IMG/VR virus record: IMGVR_UViG_3300017963_007646
Location: 1 to 36,997 of that record
Reading direction: 5' to 3' (one strand)
Length of the DNA: 36,997 nt
DNA from: a virus
Shown in pieces: positions 23,412-32,225 of this stretch. Numbering within the stretch: position 1 is the stretch's first letter; each line of letters opens with the position of its first letter. The notes below the pieces were generated by a model. The model did no database searches and had not been told where the DNA came from. It was given only the letters and a program-made list of their open reading frames with translations. Both the position numbers and the translations under genes were made by a program.

Positions 23412-23456
23412 TCCAATTACCTTTCTTGCCTATCGTGCCCAAAAAGCGGGCGCTCG

Positions 23457-25673
23457 TTATAACGGTCGCGGCGTCCACGCATCGGCGCCGCCCTCTGCCG
23501 GCGGCTTCTGTGGCCCGCTCGCCCGCGTTAGTTCCTGTCGCTTCCACGCCATCACTTCCTCATCTTCCGCCGGCAGCAGATGCACATTTAGCAGGTATGC
23601 CCCCACAATCTGGTAGGCTTCGCAGTCGCGGTAGTCGTGCCGCACGCCGGCTGCCTTGGCGGTCCACACCTCCGCCTTTGTCCGGGGGTCCACCGTCTTC
23701 TGGACCGCGGCCATCTGGGCGTTATACTCGTCGTCGTTGGGGATGTTCAGCATCCACGCCTCCGCCGCCTTGGCGGTCATATCTCCCTGACCGTCGCTCT
23801 TTTTCACCCCTGCGACTATGAGTTCGCTCAGCAGATCGTTGGCCCTGTGCGTGTCGACCATCAAAGCCCTCAGGTGCCCATAATCGGCCTTTCCCCCCTC
23901 GCTCATCGGATTCTTCATCGGCCAGTACAGGCCCACCCCGCTGCGGTTGGCGCCTTTGATCGCTGTGACGATAGGTTGGCGGGGTATAGCGTATTGATAG
24001 ACCTGCTGGGTCCTCGATGCCTCCATCAGCCTGTCGGCTGTGCCGCCGGAATCTATCAGCGCCCGGGCCACCATAAGCGGCGGAAACTCCCCGCCGTCCA
24101 CCGTCCATTTCGTCGCGAAGATCAGTCTGTCCAGTTCGTCGAACGTGAGCACCTTGCCATGCCAGACCCTCGCCGACCGCATCCCACCTCCCCATGCCCG
24201 TATGACCACGTAAAAGCTGTCCGGCTGCGTGTCGATCGTGGCCGATATAATCCACGTCCACCTCGGCGCCGTGCCTGCCGGCAGGGCGCCCCTTTCGGCG
24301 GTGCACTTGGCGGCGAACACGCTCTCTGCCACACGCTTGGCCCGGAACTCAAACGGCTCGGCAAGCCGATTGGTCACGAAAAAGAACAGCGCCGCCGGGT
24401 CGCCCTGGCCCCTCAGCCACTCCGCCGCCAGGCTCCCCCAGTGCAGCCACATGCAGTTCAGCCCGGAAACGTGGAATCCCACCCGCGTCTCATGCGGCCA
24501 TCGCTCGACGTCCTCGGCGTCCTCGTGGCGCCGTCCCCAGAAGTCCACCACGAACCCCTCCGCCGTCGTCCACATCCCCCGGCGGATCATCGCCGTCTTG
24601 GCGTGATGATATATCCTCCCCTGGCAGTGCTGGCACTGGTACCACACCGCCCGCTCGCGTTCCCCGGCCAGGAGTCCTGCAAGCTCTCGTCGCCCCTCGG
24701 CCTTGCCTAGCCGCTGTCGCCAAGCCTTAAGCCACCGGATTTCCTCCGCCAACCCATCCCGATTGGCCATCCGGATCTCCGACTCCCCCGCCGTGTAATG
24801 GGCCCAGCCGCGCCCCGCCGCACCCTCGGCCGCGGCAATCGCCTCCTCCGTCAGCTCCGCATCCAGCCATCGCACCCGCTGCCATCTCAGCACCTGGTAG
24901 ACCCCGCAATGCGGGCACGGCGCGTGGAAATACAGCTTGACCGACGAGGCCTCGAACAGTTGGCTGATCTTCCCCGCCGTCGTCGTCGGCGTCGACACGT
25001 TTACCTGGAGCCGCTGGTCGCCGTAGCTGGTCAGGCGGACCTCAGTGGCCGCGATGGCGTCGGGCTCCTCGCCGGTCCACGGCTCGAACTTGTCCACCTC
25101 GTCATTGATCACCCGCCTGTAGGGGTTTGAGGCCATCGAGGTGGCCGATCCGCTCCACATCAGCCCCAGGTGGAAACCGTTCAGCAGATCAATCGACTCG
25201 ATCAGCGTGTCTCGGCCCTCCCGGCCGATCAGTTCCCTCAGCACCGGCGTCCTGCGGAACAGCGGCAGCACATCGCTCTTGACGATCTGCCGGCCCTTGC
25301 CGCGGCTTGGCAGTGTCAGCCCCATGGGGTCCGGCTCGCAATGGGCCCAGTACGCCATCAGCGTCCGCATCGCCTCGCTGCCGCCGATCTGGCCGGCCTT
25401 GCGGATGTTGCCCTGCACGATCCCGGGGCGAACCAGTATGTCCATGATTCCCCGCAGGTACGGGGCGTTGTCGTTTCGCCAGGGGCCCTTCCGGCTTCCC
25501 CTCCGCAGCCGCCTCCACCGTTCCGCCCACTCGCTCGGCCTGATCTCTTCCGGCAATTGCCACGCGGTCTGTTCCGCCGCGTCCCACATCGGCTCCTCGG
25601 GGACCGCCGCCTGGCCGCCCAATGCGTCCGGGCCGGCCGGTTTCCGATCAGTTTTCCGTTTTCTTGCCGCCAT
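23457..25673 (-). CDS. terL: Terminase large subunit (lambda gpA family)
   Basis: A 738-residue ATPase/nuclease from ATG 25673; a TTG 18 nt upstream is weaker. Residues ~80-110 (VQGNIRKAGQIGGSEAMRT) carry the P-loop-like region of the gpA group, and residues 188-196 (VINDEVDKF) a Walker B-like segment. Two CxxC pairs (CPHCG near residue 253 and CQHCQG) form the zinc site usual in this family. The nuclease region starts at WTWIISATIDTQPDSFYVVIRAWG, with Asp of the TIDTQ strand as a candidate metal ligand. It packages genome DNA through the portal. Context is correct: TerS directly upstream with a 26-nt overlap. Confidence 0.92.
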   Translation of the reverse strand: MAARKRKTDRKPAGPDALGGQAAVPEEPMWDAAEQTAWQLPEEIRPSEWAERWRRLRRGSRKGPWRNDNAPYLRGIMDILVRPGIVQGNIRKAGQIGGSEAMRTLMAYWAHCEPDPMGLTLPSRGKGRQIVKSDVLPLFRRTPVLRELIGREGRDTLIESIDLLNGFHLGLMWSGSATSMASNPYRRVINDEVDKFEPWTGEEPDAIAATEVRLTSYGDQRLQVNVSTPTTTAGKISQLFEASSVKLYFHAPCPHCGVYQVLRWQRVRWLDAELTEEAIAAAEGAAGRGWAHYTAGESEIRMANRDGLAEEIRWLKAWRQRLGKAEGRRELAGLLAGERERAVWYQCQHCQGRIYHHAKTAMIRRGMWTTAEGFVVDFWGRRHEDAEDVERWPHETRVGFHVSGLNCMWLHWGSLAAEWLRGQGDPAALFFFVTNRLAEPFEFRAKRVAESVFAAKCTAERGALPAGTAPRWTWIISATIDTQPDSFYVVIRAWGGGMRSARVWHGKVLTFDELDRLIFATKWTVDGGEFPPLMVARALIDSGGTADRLMEASRTQQVYQYAIPRQPIVTAIKGANRSGVGLYWPMKNPMSEGGKADYGHLRALMVDTHRANDLLSELIVAGVKKSDGQGDMTAKAAEAWMLNIPNDDEYNAQMAAVQKTVDPRTKAEVWTAKAAGVRHDYRDCEAYQIVGAYLLNVHLLPAEDEEVMAWKRQELTRASGPQKPPAEGGADAWTPRPL

Positions 25674-26157
25674 CCGTGGCAAAGTCCTCAATGATCGCCC
25701 GCAATTGTCTGTTCATGATCGTTTCGATGACCTCGGAGCTTTGGCCGACCATGCTGCTGGCCATCGCCCGGGGCAGTTCCATCAGCCGGGTCTTCACCTC
25801 GTGGATCTGCCGCAGGCGTCTGTGAGTGCAGTCTTTGACGTTATGTAGTTCTCCCGCCTCAATAAGCCTCCGCTGCCGGATGAGCAATGCTCGTTCGATC
25901 GTCGCCTGGAGCTTCGCCCTCGTCAGCGGTCCCATCGGCGCAAATTCGCCCGTGCCCATCTCGGCGGCCCTGGCCTTCTTGCGGTATGCCGCCGCCGGGT
26001 CCGGATTCAGGTGGATCTCCGCCCACGCCTTCACCCTCTCCACATCCCACGATGGCGCCAGCGAAAATGGCCAATCGTCGCGGGCTATCCATTTGCGCAC
26101 CGTCGATTCGGCCCGACCCACCTGGCGGGCCAGAGATCGAATCGTCTTCGCCTGCAT
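25648..26157 (-). CDS. terS: Terminase small subunit (Nu1-like)
   Basis: A 169-residue protein from ATG 26157, with AGGAAG upstream; the frame extends to 26178 without a better start. An N-terminal winged helix-turn-helix (KTIRSLARQVGRAESTVRKWIARDDWPF) would bind cos or pac, as in Nu1-type small subunits. A helical middle and C-terminal region (RAKLQATIERALLIRQRRLIEAGELHNVKDCTHRRLRQIHEVKTRLMEL) would drive assembly and contact TerL. It overlaps TerL, as is common. It lies downstream of a 150-nt non-coding stretch that is richer in A+T than its surroundings. Confidence 0.85.
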   Translation of the reverse strand: MQAKTIRSLARQVGRAESTVRKWIARDDWPFSLAPSWDVERVKAWAEIHLNPDPAAAYRKKARAAEMGTGEFAPMGPLTRAKLQATIERALLIRQRRLIEAGELHNVKDCTHRRLRQIHEVKTRLMELPRAMASSMVGQSSEVIETIMNRQLRAIIEDFATDGGKKTEN

Positions 26158-26311
26158 AGGGCCCTTCCTATTGCCCATCTACCAGTCGCCTCACGGCAAG
26201 CCTGACGCCCGCCGAATGCCTTATCAAACCTGTTCGTTCAACCGTAATCACTTTATCGTCTCGCACTTGCGCCCCTGCGCGACTACTTTTCCAAATCTCA
26301 TTTTCTCTCGA

Positions 26312-27766
26312 CTACCGGGCCTCGCTTTGACCCGCACCCGGGCCCGCCGCGTCGGAGGACCCGAAGCCTCTGGCCATTCTCACAGTTTTCGCCCATGCCG
26401 CCGGACCGACGGCCGCTTCCATGTGCTTGTTGAACCACCATCGCCAGCAGGCGCCCTTGGGTTTTTTTGTCCGCTTGCGGCGGATGGTGGTCGCCTCCTT
26501 GATCGCCCGCCGATGCAGCTCCATAAACTCGACCGGCCCCAGCCCGAGCTTCACCGCCGCCGCCCACGCCACCACGAGCGCCCCGCGTTCCCGCCGCTCG
26601 AACTCCTCCGGCCCCTGGGGCGGACGTGCCTTCCTCCCCTCGATCACAAGGTCCTCTCGCGTCGGATACAGCGCTTGGCCCACATCCCGCACCATCACGT
26701 CGATCGCCTCGACATACGCCGATTCCCCTCCCCCGAACCCCTCGGCCCCCTCGCAGGCCGGCGACGATGCCTCAGGGTCGGCTTCCGTCGGCTCATCCGG
26801 CTCGGCTCCCGGCGGGTGGTGGGTGGGGGCGGCTGGGGCGGCGTCTCCCGCCTGGACCGCCTCTGTGGCGCCTGCCTGCCCGCCCGGGGTCTGATCGCCT
26901 CGCGTCCCGCCGTCTCCCGTGGGGGTGCCGCCTGGTGGTGCGTCTGCGGTCTCCAGTGGCGAGTGCGGGGCTTGCCCGTCTCCCGGCTCCCCGTCTGCCG
27001 GCAGAGGCGCAGCCGGAGCCGGTTGTCTGAAGTCTCCGGTCTGGCCGTTGCCGTGGGCCGTCGGCGGTGGAGGCGCAGCCGGAGCCGCCGGCGGCGTCTG
27101 CCTGTCTCTCGTCTCCTGTCTAACGTCACCCGGCCGCGGTCCGGCCGCCGGCCGGCCGTCGGCCGGACGCCGGCCGGAAACCGGCCGGCCATCGGCCGCC
27201 TCGGTTGGCGGGGCGGCCGGGGTCTCTTCTCCCGCAGCGGCGGGAGCCTCGTCGACCTGCTTTGCTTCGTTAACCTCTTCCCCCGACACATCGGGGGCAT
27301 CGTCGGTCTGTCCGTCCCATACCGGCAGGATCGTCCTGTCGGCCCGGATTGCAGCCTCGATATCCGGCCGTTGGACCCGCTCCAGCAGGCACACGTCGAT
27401 CAGTGCTTTGATGGCCCTCTTTATTGCCGCCACATCGGCCACGCCGATGACCTGGCCGATCTGCGCCGCCGTCGCCGCCCGGTAGTGGTGATTGACCAGC
27501 CAACCCCGCAGGGCCGCGGTACGTCCGAAGCCGTAGTGCCCCAGGATTTCGTCGTAGATGGCCAGGCTCGTCAGCCCGCCCCTGGTGGCCTTGATCGCCT
27601 GCCGTTTCATTTGGTAGCGGATCCCGGCCTCACTGCTGTCGGCGGGCGAGCGGAATTTGCCCCAGCCCAATGGGCTGGACCGCCCTTTGCGGATGGCATC
27701 CTCCGGCAGCATCTGCCACAGGCCCGCGATATACAGCACCGTATCGTGACCGTCGTCTTTCGTCAT
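26312..27766 (-). CDS. Probable replication protein with long disordered linker
   Basis: A 484-residue protein from ATG 27766, with AGGA seven bases upstream. Residues 1-150 look like a winged-helix/HTH domain of phage replication proteins (SPADSSEAGIRYQMKRQAIKATRGGLTSLAIYDEILGHYGF; GQVIGVADVAAIKRAIKALIDVCLLERV). Residues ~150-345 are low complexity, dominated by Pro, Ala, Gly and Asp with repeated PAAGP and GRP units. Residues ~350-484 form a second folded domain, with a basic tail containing the conserved-looking ACWRWWFNKHM. No primase, helicase or Rep motifs were seen. The assignment is inferred from the wHTH and from the place before the terminase. Confidence 0.6.
   Translation of the reverse strand: MTKDDGHDTVLYIAGLWQMLPEDAIRKGRSSPLGWGKFRSPADSSEAGIRYQMKRQAIKATRGGLTSLAIYDEILGHYGFGRTAALRGWLVNHHYRAATAAQIGQVIGVADVAAIKRAIKALIDVCLLERVQRPDIEAAIRADRTILPVWDGQTDDAPDVSGEEVNEAKQVDEAPAAAGEETPAAPPTEAADGRPVSGRRPADGRPAAGPRPGDVRQETRDRQTPPAAPAAPPPPTAHGNGQTGDFRQPAPAAPLPADGEPGDGQAPHSPLETADAPPGGTPTGDGGTRGDQTPGGQAGATEAVQAGDAAPAAPTHHPPGAEPDEPTEADPEASSPACEGAEGFGGGESAYVEAIDVMVRDVGQALYPTREDLVIEGRKARPPQGPEEFERRERGALVVAWAAAVKLGLGPVEFMELHRRAIKEATTIRRKRTKKPKGACWRWWFNKHMEAAVGPAAWAKTVRMARGFGSSDAAGPGAGQSEAR
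27125..27215. repeat. Dense CCGGCC/GGCCGG cluster
   Basis: About 90 bp of the linker-coding DNA consist of overlapping CGGCCGG and CCGGCCGG units, with many self-complementary GGCCGGCC sites. Confidence 0.6.
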
Positions 27767-27877
27767 TCACATATCCTTTTGCCCTGGGGCAGGCGCATTT
27801 GCCTACCGGCCGGACAGGCTGCCGGCGGGGCGTACAGGGCCTCGCCCGCCTGCGACAATCAAGGCATTTTCCCTTGG

Positions 27878-29824
27878 CTACTTCGCGACGGCCTTGGCCA
27901 GCTCGTCGATCCGCTTGGAAACCGCCGCCCGCCGCCAGTCGCCCCGCAGACCGAGCGCCTGGCAGGCCAGCAATGCATCTCGATCCTCGCATTCGGCTAT
28001 CGCCGCGAGCGCATCGGCCTTGCGGCCCTGCACGATCCGGTTGCGAAGATGGTTCGCCGCTTTTTGCCCGTCCGTCTCGCCGCCGGCATCGTCGCCGCTA
28101 CCGGCGCCCATGGCCTTCTTGGCCGCTTTGGCCTTCTTGCCCTTCTTACCTGGCTCGGGCTTCTTCTCCGCCGGCTCCTCAGCGAAATCCTCCTTCTTCG
28201 GCCTCGGCGGGATATCCACTCCCCGCGCCGTCGCGATCGCCTCGGCTGCGTCGACCTCCGCCATCGTGTCGGCGTCCAGCGGGACGTTTTCCGCCCCGCC
28301 GCGGTAATCGATGCCCGGAGCTTCCATCATCACGCACGCCGATTCCCGCCACAGCTCGGCAAGGATCTTCCCGCCGATCTCCGTCTTGCCCTCGGCCAGG
28401 GCGATCCGCATCTCCAGCAGCTCGTCACGCGTCCGCGACCAGTGTGACGGGGATCCCTCAAAGCCGACATAGCGGGCGATGATGGTCTCGACCATTCGCT
28501 TCGGGGCCCCGGCTGCGAACCCCTCCAAATATGCCGCGATCGCCTCGTCCACGGCCTGAAAATACTCCCACATCGCCACGGCGAGCTTCTCGGCGGCGTT
28601 GCGCGGGAACGCCGCCTGAGCCTTCTCAATCTCGCTCTGCCTGATTTTCGATTGACCGGCGTTGCCTGTGCTCTTCTTGCCCCGCCCCTTCTTAACCTTT
28701 TCGACGCAGGCCGGGCATATCGCCCCGCTGTCGGTCGATGTATATCCGCTCACGGCGTCGGCGATGCGGCCGCACGACTGGCACACGTCCAGCCCCGCCT
28801 TCTTGGCCTTGGCCGCGGCGGCGGTGCGTTTCTTTTTGTCCGCCTTGTGTTTGGCGGCCTTGACCTTCTCCCAGGCCTTGCTCTTGGCCTCGTAGCATGG
28901 CCGGTTCGTGCAGTATCCCTTCTTGTCCGATCCCTGCGGGCGGATGCCCGCAAAGAGCATCGGCTGGTCGGCGTAGCTCGCCGTGTTGTCCGGGCAGCCC
29001 TCGCAGCGGCCCCGCCCGGCCGCCGCTTTGAACGGCTCGCCGGTCTCAACCTCGTGCTTCAGCCACCCGCAGGCCGCCAGCCCGCACATCGCCCATGCGA
29101 CCTGCTTTCGCAGCTCGGCCATCGACATTACGTAATCGCGTGGGTCCCCGGCCGCGTGGCCCCAATACTTGACCTCCACCCATCCGGTCTTTTCGCCGCC
29201 CCACCTCAGGTTCGTGGCGGCGCCGGCCAGATCGATCTGCCTCTTGACGTCGCCGACGCGGGCGATCAGTTCCGCCTGGTGCACCGGCAGCCGGCCGCTG
29301 GCCGCCAGCTTCATCACCGGCTCGGCCAGCCGGGTGAGCGACAGGTGCCTTCGGACCGTATCCTCGGATATGTTCGCCTGGTGGGCGATCTGCGCCACGG
29401 ACATCCCCGCCTCGGTGGCCTGCCCGAATACCGCCGCCACCTCCGCGTGGTTCAGGTCCCGCCGCTGGACGTTCTCGGCCAGCCTGGCCCGTGCTTCCCA
29501 CGCGTCATCGACGGACGCATAGAGCTTGGCCTCGACGAAAGTCTCGCCCGCCCGCTTTGCCGCCTCGAGCCGTTGATGCCCGGCAATCAGCCGGAACGCC
29601 CACTTGCTGCCCGCCGGCATCTTGCGGGCGACGATCGGCTGGAGCATCCCCAGCTCGCTGATCGACTCGCCCAGCTCAGCCAGAAACCCCTCGTGCATCT
29701 CCGTCCGCAGGTTGTGCGTCGCGTCGATCTGGTCGATCGGCAGCATGACCAGGTCGGCCCTCTTCGCCCCGGGCCCGCCTTCGGGCCCCGCGGCCGTCAA
29801 CATGTTTGCTTCGCGTTCGCTCAT
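27878..29824 (-). CDS. Large ParB-like protein with HTH and zinc-finger regions
   Basis: A 648-residue ParB/Spo0J/Noc-type protein from ATG 29824 (AGGA eight bases upstream). Residues ~25-125 are the CTP-binding ParB N-terminal domain: PIVARKMPAGSKWAFRLIAGHQRLEAAKRAG and the box ENVQRRDLN (117-125). A helix-turn-helix follows (MSVAQIAHQANISEDTVRRHL), then a Cys-rich middle (CEGC...CPDN; CQSCGRI..; CPACVEK) suggesting zinc, then Lys/Ala-rich helices. It differs from the two short ParB-domain proteins, which lack an HTH. In phages such proteins may segregate genomes, act as regulators or organise replication. No ParA gene is seen. Confidence 0.8.
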   Translation of the reverse strand: MSEREANMLTAAGPEGGPGAKRADLVMLPIDQIDATHNLRTEMHEGFLAELGESISELGMLQPIVARKMPAGSKWAFRLIAGHQRLEAAKRAGETFVEAKLYASVDDAWEARARLAENVQRRDLNHAEVAAVFGQATEAGMSVAQIAHQANISEDTVRRHLSLTRLAEPVMKLAASGRLPVHQAELIARVGDVKRQIDLAGAATNLRWGGEKTGWVEVKYWGHAAGDPRDYVMSMAELRKQVAWAMCGLAACGWLKHEVETGEPFKAAAGRGRCEGCPDNTASYADQPMLFAGIRPQGSDKKGYCTNRPCYEAKSKAWEKVKAAKHKADKKKRTAAAAKAKKAGLDVCQSCGRIADAVSGYTSTDSGAICPACVEKVKKGRGKKSTGNAGQSKIRQSEIEKAQAAFPRNAAEKLAVAMWEYFQAVDEAIAAYLEGFAAGAPKRMVETIIARYVGFEGSPSHWSRTRDELLEMRIALAEGKTEIGGKILAELWRESACVMMEAPGIDYRGGAENVPLDADTMAEVDAAEAIATARGVDIPPRPKKEDFAEEPAEKKPEPGKKGKKAKAAKKAMGAGSGDDAGGETDGQKAANHLRNRIVQGRKADALAAIAECEDRDALLACQALGLRGDWRRAAVSKRIDELAKAVAK

Positions 29825-29890
29825 GGTATTATCCTTTGCTTTGGTTTGCCTGCCCGCGGGCAGACTTTGGGGTTCATTCCCGGGCCCGCC

Positions 29891-30259
29891 TCATTCGTCA
29901 GTCTCTCGCGGGGCCCATTCTTCGGGGGGCCTGCGGCCGGCGCCCTGAGTGATCAATTCGCCGGCGGCGCGGGCGAACTCCCGCCGCGTTTCGTAGAGCC
30001 GGTGTTCCTCCATCGGCGTGATCCGTCCGCAGTTGGAATAGACCTGGAGGACCGCCGCCACAACGTCGGCCATCGCCCCGGCCGCCTCGACCGCCGTCAC
30101 AAGCCGCTGCGCCGCGTCGATCAACAGCCCCTCGTCGACGCGGTACTCGTGCTCGTACTGTCCGGCCCGGCCGTCGACCCGCCGGCGGACCGCGGCGATC
30201 GCCATCGCCGGATCGCTGCCCGGTTCTCCCGTCGAACTCCTCGCATGTTCATCGCTCAT
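29891..30259 (-). CDS. Small helical protein, unrecognised
   Basis: A 122-residue acidic protein preceded by AAAGG with good spacing. It is mostly helical (GLLIDAAQRLVTAVEAAGAMADVVAAVLQVYSNCGRITPMEEHRLYETRREFARAAGELI), with no transmembrane segment. No motif was recognised. It sits between the large ParB gene and a zinc-knuckle protein in the early/accessory cluster. Confidence 0.65.
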   Translation of the reverse strand: MSDEHARSSTGEPGSDPAMAIAAVRRRVDGRAGQYEHEYRVDEGLLIDAAQRLVTAVEAAGAMADVVAAVLQVYSNCGRITPMEEHRLYETRREFARAAGELITQGAGRRPPEEWAPRETDE

Positions 30260-30295
30260 TGTTTTAGCCTTTCTTGCGATTCGCGATCGCCCGCC

Positions 30296-30793
30296 TCAGA
30301 CGGCCTTGCCCGTCGCCGCACCTATGAGGACTTTGGCCGGCAGTATCTTTCCGCCGGGCGTGACATAGATCAGCAGCCCGTTCAGCAGGAAAAGGAACCC
30401 GCCGTCGTGCGGGGCGCATTTCGCCCCAAGAGCCGTCGCCATCTCATAGGCCCCCGCCACCCGCGCGTCGCGTGCGATTTCTTTCTTGCTTGCCGCCCGG
30501 CCGGTGTGGGGCAGCGGCCGATCGTACTGGCCGCGCTCGATGATGATCTCATCGTCGACATTCTCGCCCGCGCCATCCGCCGGCGGCCATTGATCCGTCT
30601 GTTCCCTTTGGCCCCTTTGGCCGTACGCCCCGCGCTTGCCTCTGGCGGAAGGCAGGACGTAGTCCGTATAGATCTTCCGCTCGGCGGGGTCGGCCGAGTG
30701 CGCCCACTTACCGTGCTTAAAACACAGCCCGCGGCTCTGCACCTCTTTTCCGCAGCCCGGCACGCAACACGTCTCATTGGTCGTCTTGCTCAT
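30296..30793 (-). CDS. Small protein with N-terminal zinc knuckle
   Basis: A 165-residue protein from ATG 30793, with AAAGGA upstream. The N-terminus (CCVPGCGKEVQSRGLCFKHGKW) is a Cys/His zinc knuckle common in phage accessory proteins. The middle is basic and Gln/Arg-rich; the C-terminal part (YEMATALGAKCAPHDGGFLFLLNGLLIYVTPGGKIL) is an alpha/beta region. A DNA-binding role is plausible from the zinc motif only. Confidence 0.65.
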   Translation of the reverse strand: MSKTTNETCCVPGCGKEVQSRGLCFKHGKWAHSADPAERKIYTDYVLPSARGKRGAYGQRGQREQTDQWPPADGAGENVDDEIIIERGQYDRPLPHTGRAASKKEIARDARVAGAYEMATALGAKCAPHDGGFLFLLNGLLIYVTPGGKILPAKVLIGAATGKAV

Positions 30794-30831
30794 TGTCGCG
30801 ATTCCTTTCCCGGCGCGCATCGGCGCCGCCG

Positions 30832-31158
30832 TCATTCGTCCGTGAAGTCCGCCAGCGTTTCACCCTGCCCGGCGGCGTCTTCGGCGTCTTGGGCGTCTCC
30901 GGTCTCTGCCGTCGGCTCTGCGCCCGTCTCAATCGCCGCCAGCCCGACGACCTTGCACCCGCCGGCCCGAAGCGTGTTCGCCCACTTTGAGGCCATCTCG
31001 ATACAGTGATTCTTGACAAGCCCTTCGCCGCACGTGGCGATCGTCTGCCCGTTTTCCGGGCACACAAATCGGAATCCCCAAACGTCCCGCCTCGCCCGGC
31101 CGGGCCCCTTTGTTGCGTGCCGAAAAATCTCGATTTTGAGTTGCTTGAATCGCGCCAT
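30832..31158 (-). CDS. Small accessory protein
   Basis: A 108-residue protein with AAAGGG before the ATG. The N-terminal 70 residues (MARFKQLKIEIFRHATKGPGR..VWGFRFVCPENGQTIATCGEGLVKNHCIEMASKWANTL) form a compact alpha/beta domain with three Cys; the tail is acidic and disordered. The function is unknown. Confidence 0.65.
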   Translation of the reverse strand: MARFKQLKIEIFRHATKGPGRARRDVWGFRFVCPENGQTIATCGEGLVKNHCIEMASKWANTLRAGGCKVVGLAAIETGAEPTAETGDAQDAEDAAGQGETLADFTDE

Positions 31159-31203
31159 GGTTTGCCCTTTCAGTTGTGCTCGTTTCGCGTTGCCATTTCC
31201 CGG

Positions 31204-31947
31204 TTATCCGCCCTCCGCTTCGGCGCGCATCCTGTCGACGTATGTCTGCGATATGTCAATCGCAATGCACCGCCGCCCCAGCTTCATCGCCGCCCTGTAC
31301 GTTGTGCCGCTTCCGGCCATCGGGTCGACGACCAGGTCCCCGGGCTTTGTGGATAGCAGTATGCACCGCTCGACGAGCGCCTGGGGGAATTGCGTTGGGT
31401 GCCATCGCCGCCGCTTTTTGAACGTCCCGCACACGCGGGGGAAGTCCCATACATCGTCAGGCACGCGCCCGCGCGGGTCCGCGCGCTTATCGTTGTACTG
31501 CGTCTGCCGGGCCGACGGCTCGCGGATCGCATCCGGATATAGCGGCGCCCCGTCTTGGCGGATCCGGAAGATCGGTCGGTAGCCGTTGCCAAGATCGTTC
31601 TGCCGATACTGGCCGAACGTAAACCGCCAGATAATCTTGCGGACCTCGCAGCGATCCCAGGTTGCCATCATCGGCCAGAGGACCGGCTCGTAGCGGGCGT
31701 TCGGCGTGAAAAAGACGGTGGTCCCGTGGACCGTGGACCTCGACAGCCACCGGCGGAGCGTCGACTCATATTCCGCCGCCGGCAACCTGTCCCGGTAGCC
31801 GTCATATTGCAAGCCGAGATTGTCGGGCGGGTCGAGAAAGATCATCTCCGCGTAGATCTTGTAAAGTGCCAGCATCCCCGGCCCGTCGCCGCAGACGATA
31901 CAGCCCTGCGACTCACCGGCCATGACCGCTGCGATTTCGGCGTTCAT
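31204..31947 (-). CDS. DNA amino-methyltransferase (beta class)
   Basis: A 247-residue SAM-dependent DNA methyltransferase from ATG 31947 (GAGAGG upstream; ATGA overlap with the previous gene). Motif IV, LDPPDN, is at residues 38-43 and motif I, DPMAGSGTT, at 208-216, so the order IV then I marks the beta class (N6-adenine or N4-cytosine). The target-recognition region lies between. Motif IV has Asp (DPPD) where these enzymes usually have an aromatic residue (DPPY/F/W). No cognate restriction enzyme is nearby, so it is an orphan, perhaps protecting phage DNA. It is the only complete methyltransferase in the window. Confidence 0.85.
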   Translation of the reverse strand: MNAEIAAVMAGESQGCIVCGDGPGMLALYKIYAEMIFLDPPDNLGLQYDGYRDRLPAAEYESTLRRWLSRSTVHGTTVFFTPNARYEPVLWPMMATWDRCEVRKIIWRFTFGQYRQNDLGNGYRPIFRIRQDGAPLYPDAIREPSARQTQYNDKRADPRGRVPDDVWDFPRVCGTFKKRRRWHPTQFPQALVERCILLSTKPGDLVVDPMAGSGTTYRAAMKLGRRCIAIDISQTYVDRMRAEAEGG

Positions 31948-32225
31948 TTGGCGGCCTCTCCGGCCGATTCTTTTGCCAAGACACGGCCAGTACCAGCGCA
32001 ACAGCAACAGCGGCCCTGAATTATTAGGCCCGCCAGATTCATAGTTTTGATCCCCATATCGCAGTTAGTACAGTCAGTCCATTCCGGGCCCGTACGAATA
32101 ACGGGGATACCTTGACCTCGATGAATCGCTCGCCATTCCTCATCACTGAGGCTGCCGCTTCTTTCATATTGGCGCGTCCTTTCGTCAGGGGTTTCGCCAC
32201 GGCACTTGCCACCTTCGGTATTCAT
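31944..32225 (-). CDS. Small DnaJ-like zinc-finger protein
   Basis: A 93-residue protein with GGAGGCGG before ATG 32225. A C-terminal CTNCDMGIKTM...GRCCCCAGTGRV carries the paired Cys pattern of DnaJ-type zinc fingers (CxxCxGxG). The N-terminal 40 residues are helical (LSDEEWRAIHRGQGI). It overlaps both neighbours by 4 nt. Such small finger proteins are frequent in phage early regions and may bind DNA or RNA. Confidence 0.68.
   Translation of the reverse strand: MNTEGGKCRGETPDERTRQYERSGSLSDEEWRAIHRGQGIPVIRTGPEWTDCTNCDMGIKTMNLAGLIIQGRCCCCAGTGRVLAKESAGEAAK

Noticed and set aside
23457-25691. Longer TerL start at 25691
   Set aside because: It is a TTG with no better site; ATG 25673 has GAGGAC upstream and leaves a normal overlap with TerS.
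26248-26301. 17-codon frame in the gap before TerS
   Set aside because: Too short, with no ribosome binding site or conserved feature; the gap may hold a promoter but none is convincing.
25826-31009. Two very long + strand frames (873 and 785 codons)
   Set aside because: Both are antisense to the replication, ParB and accessory genes and are explained by third-position GC bias.
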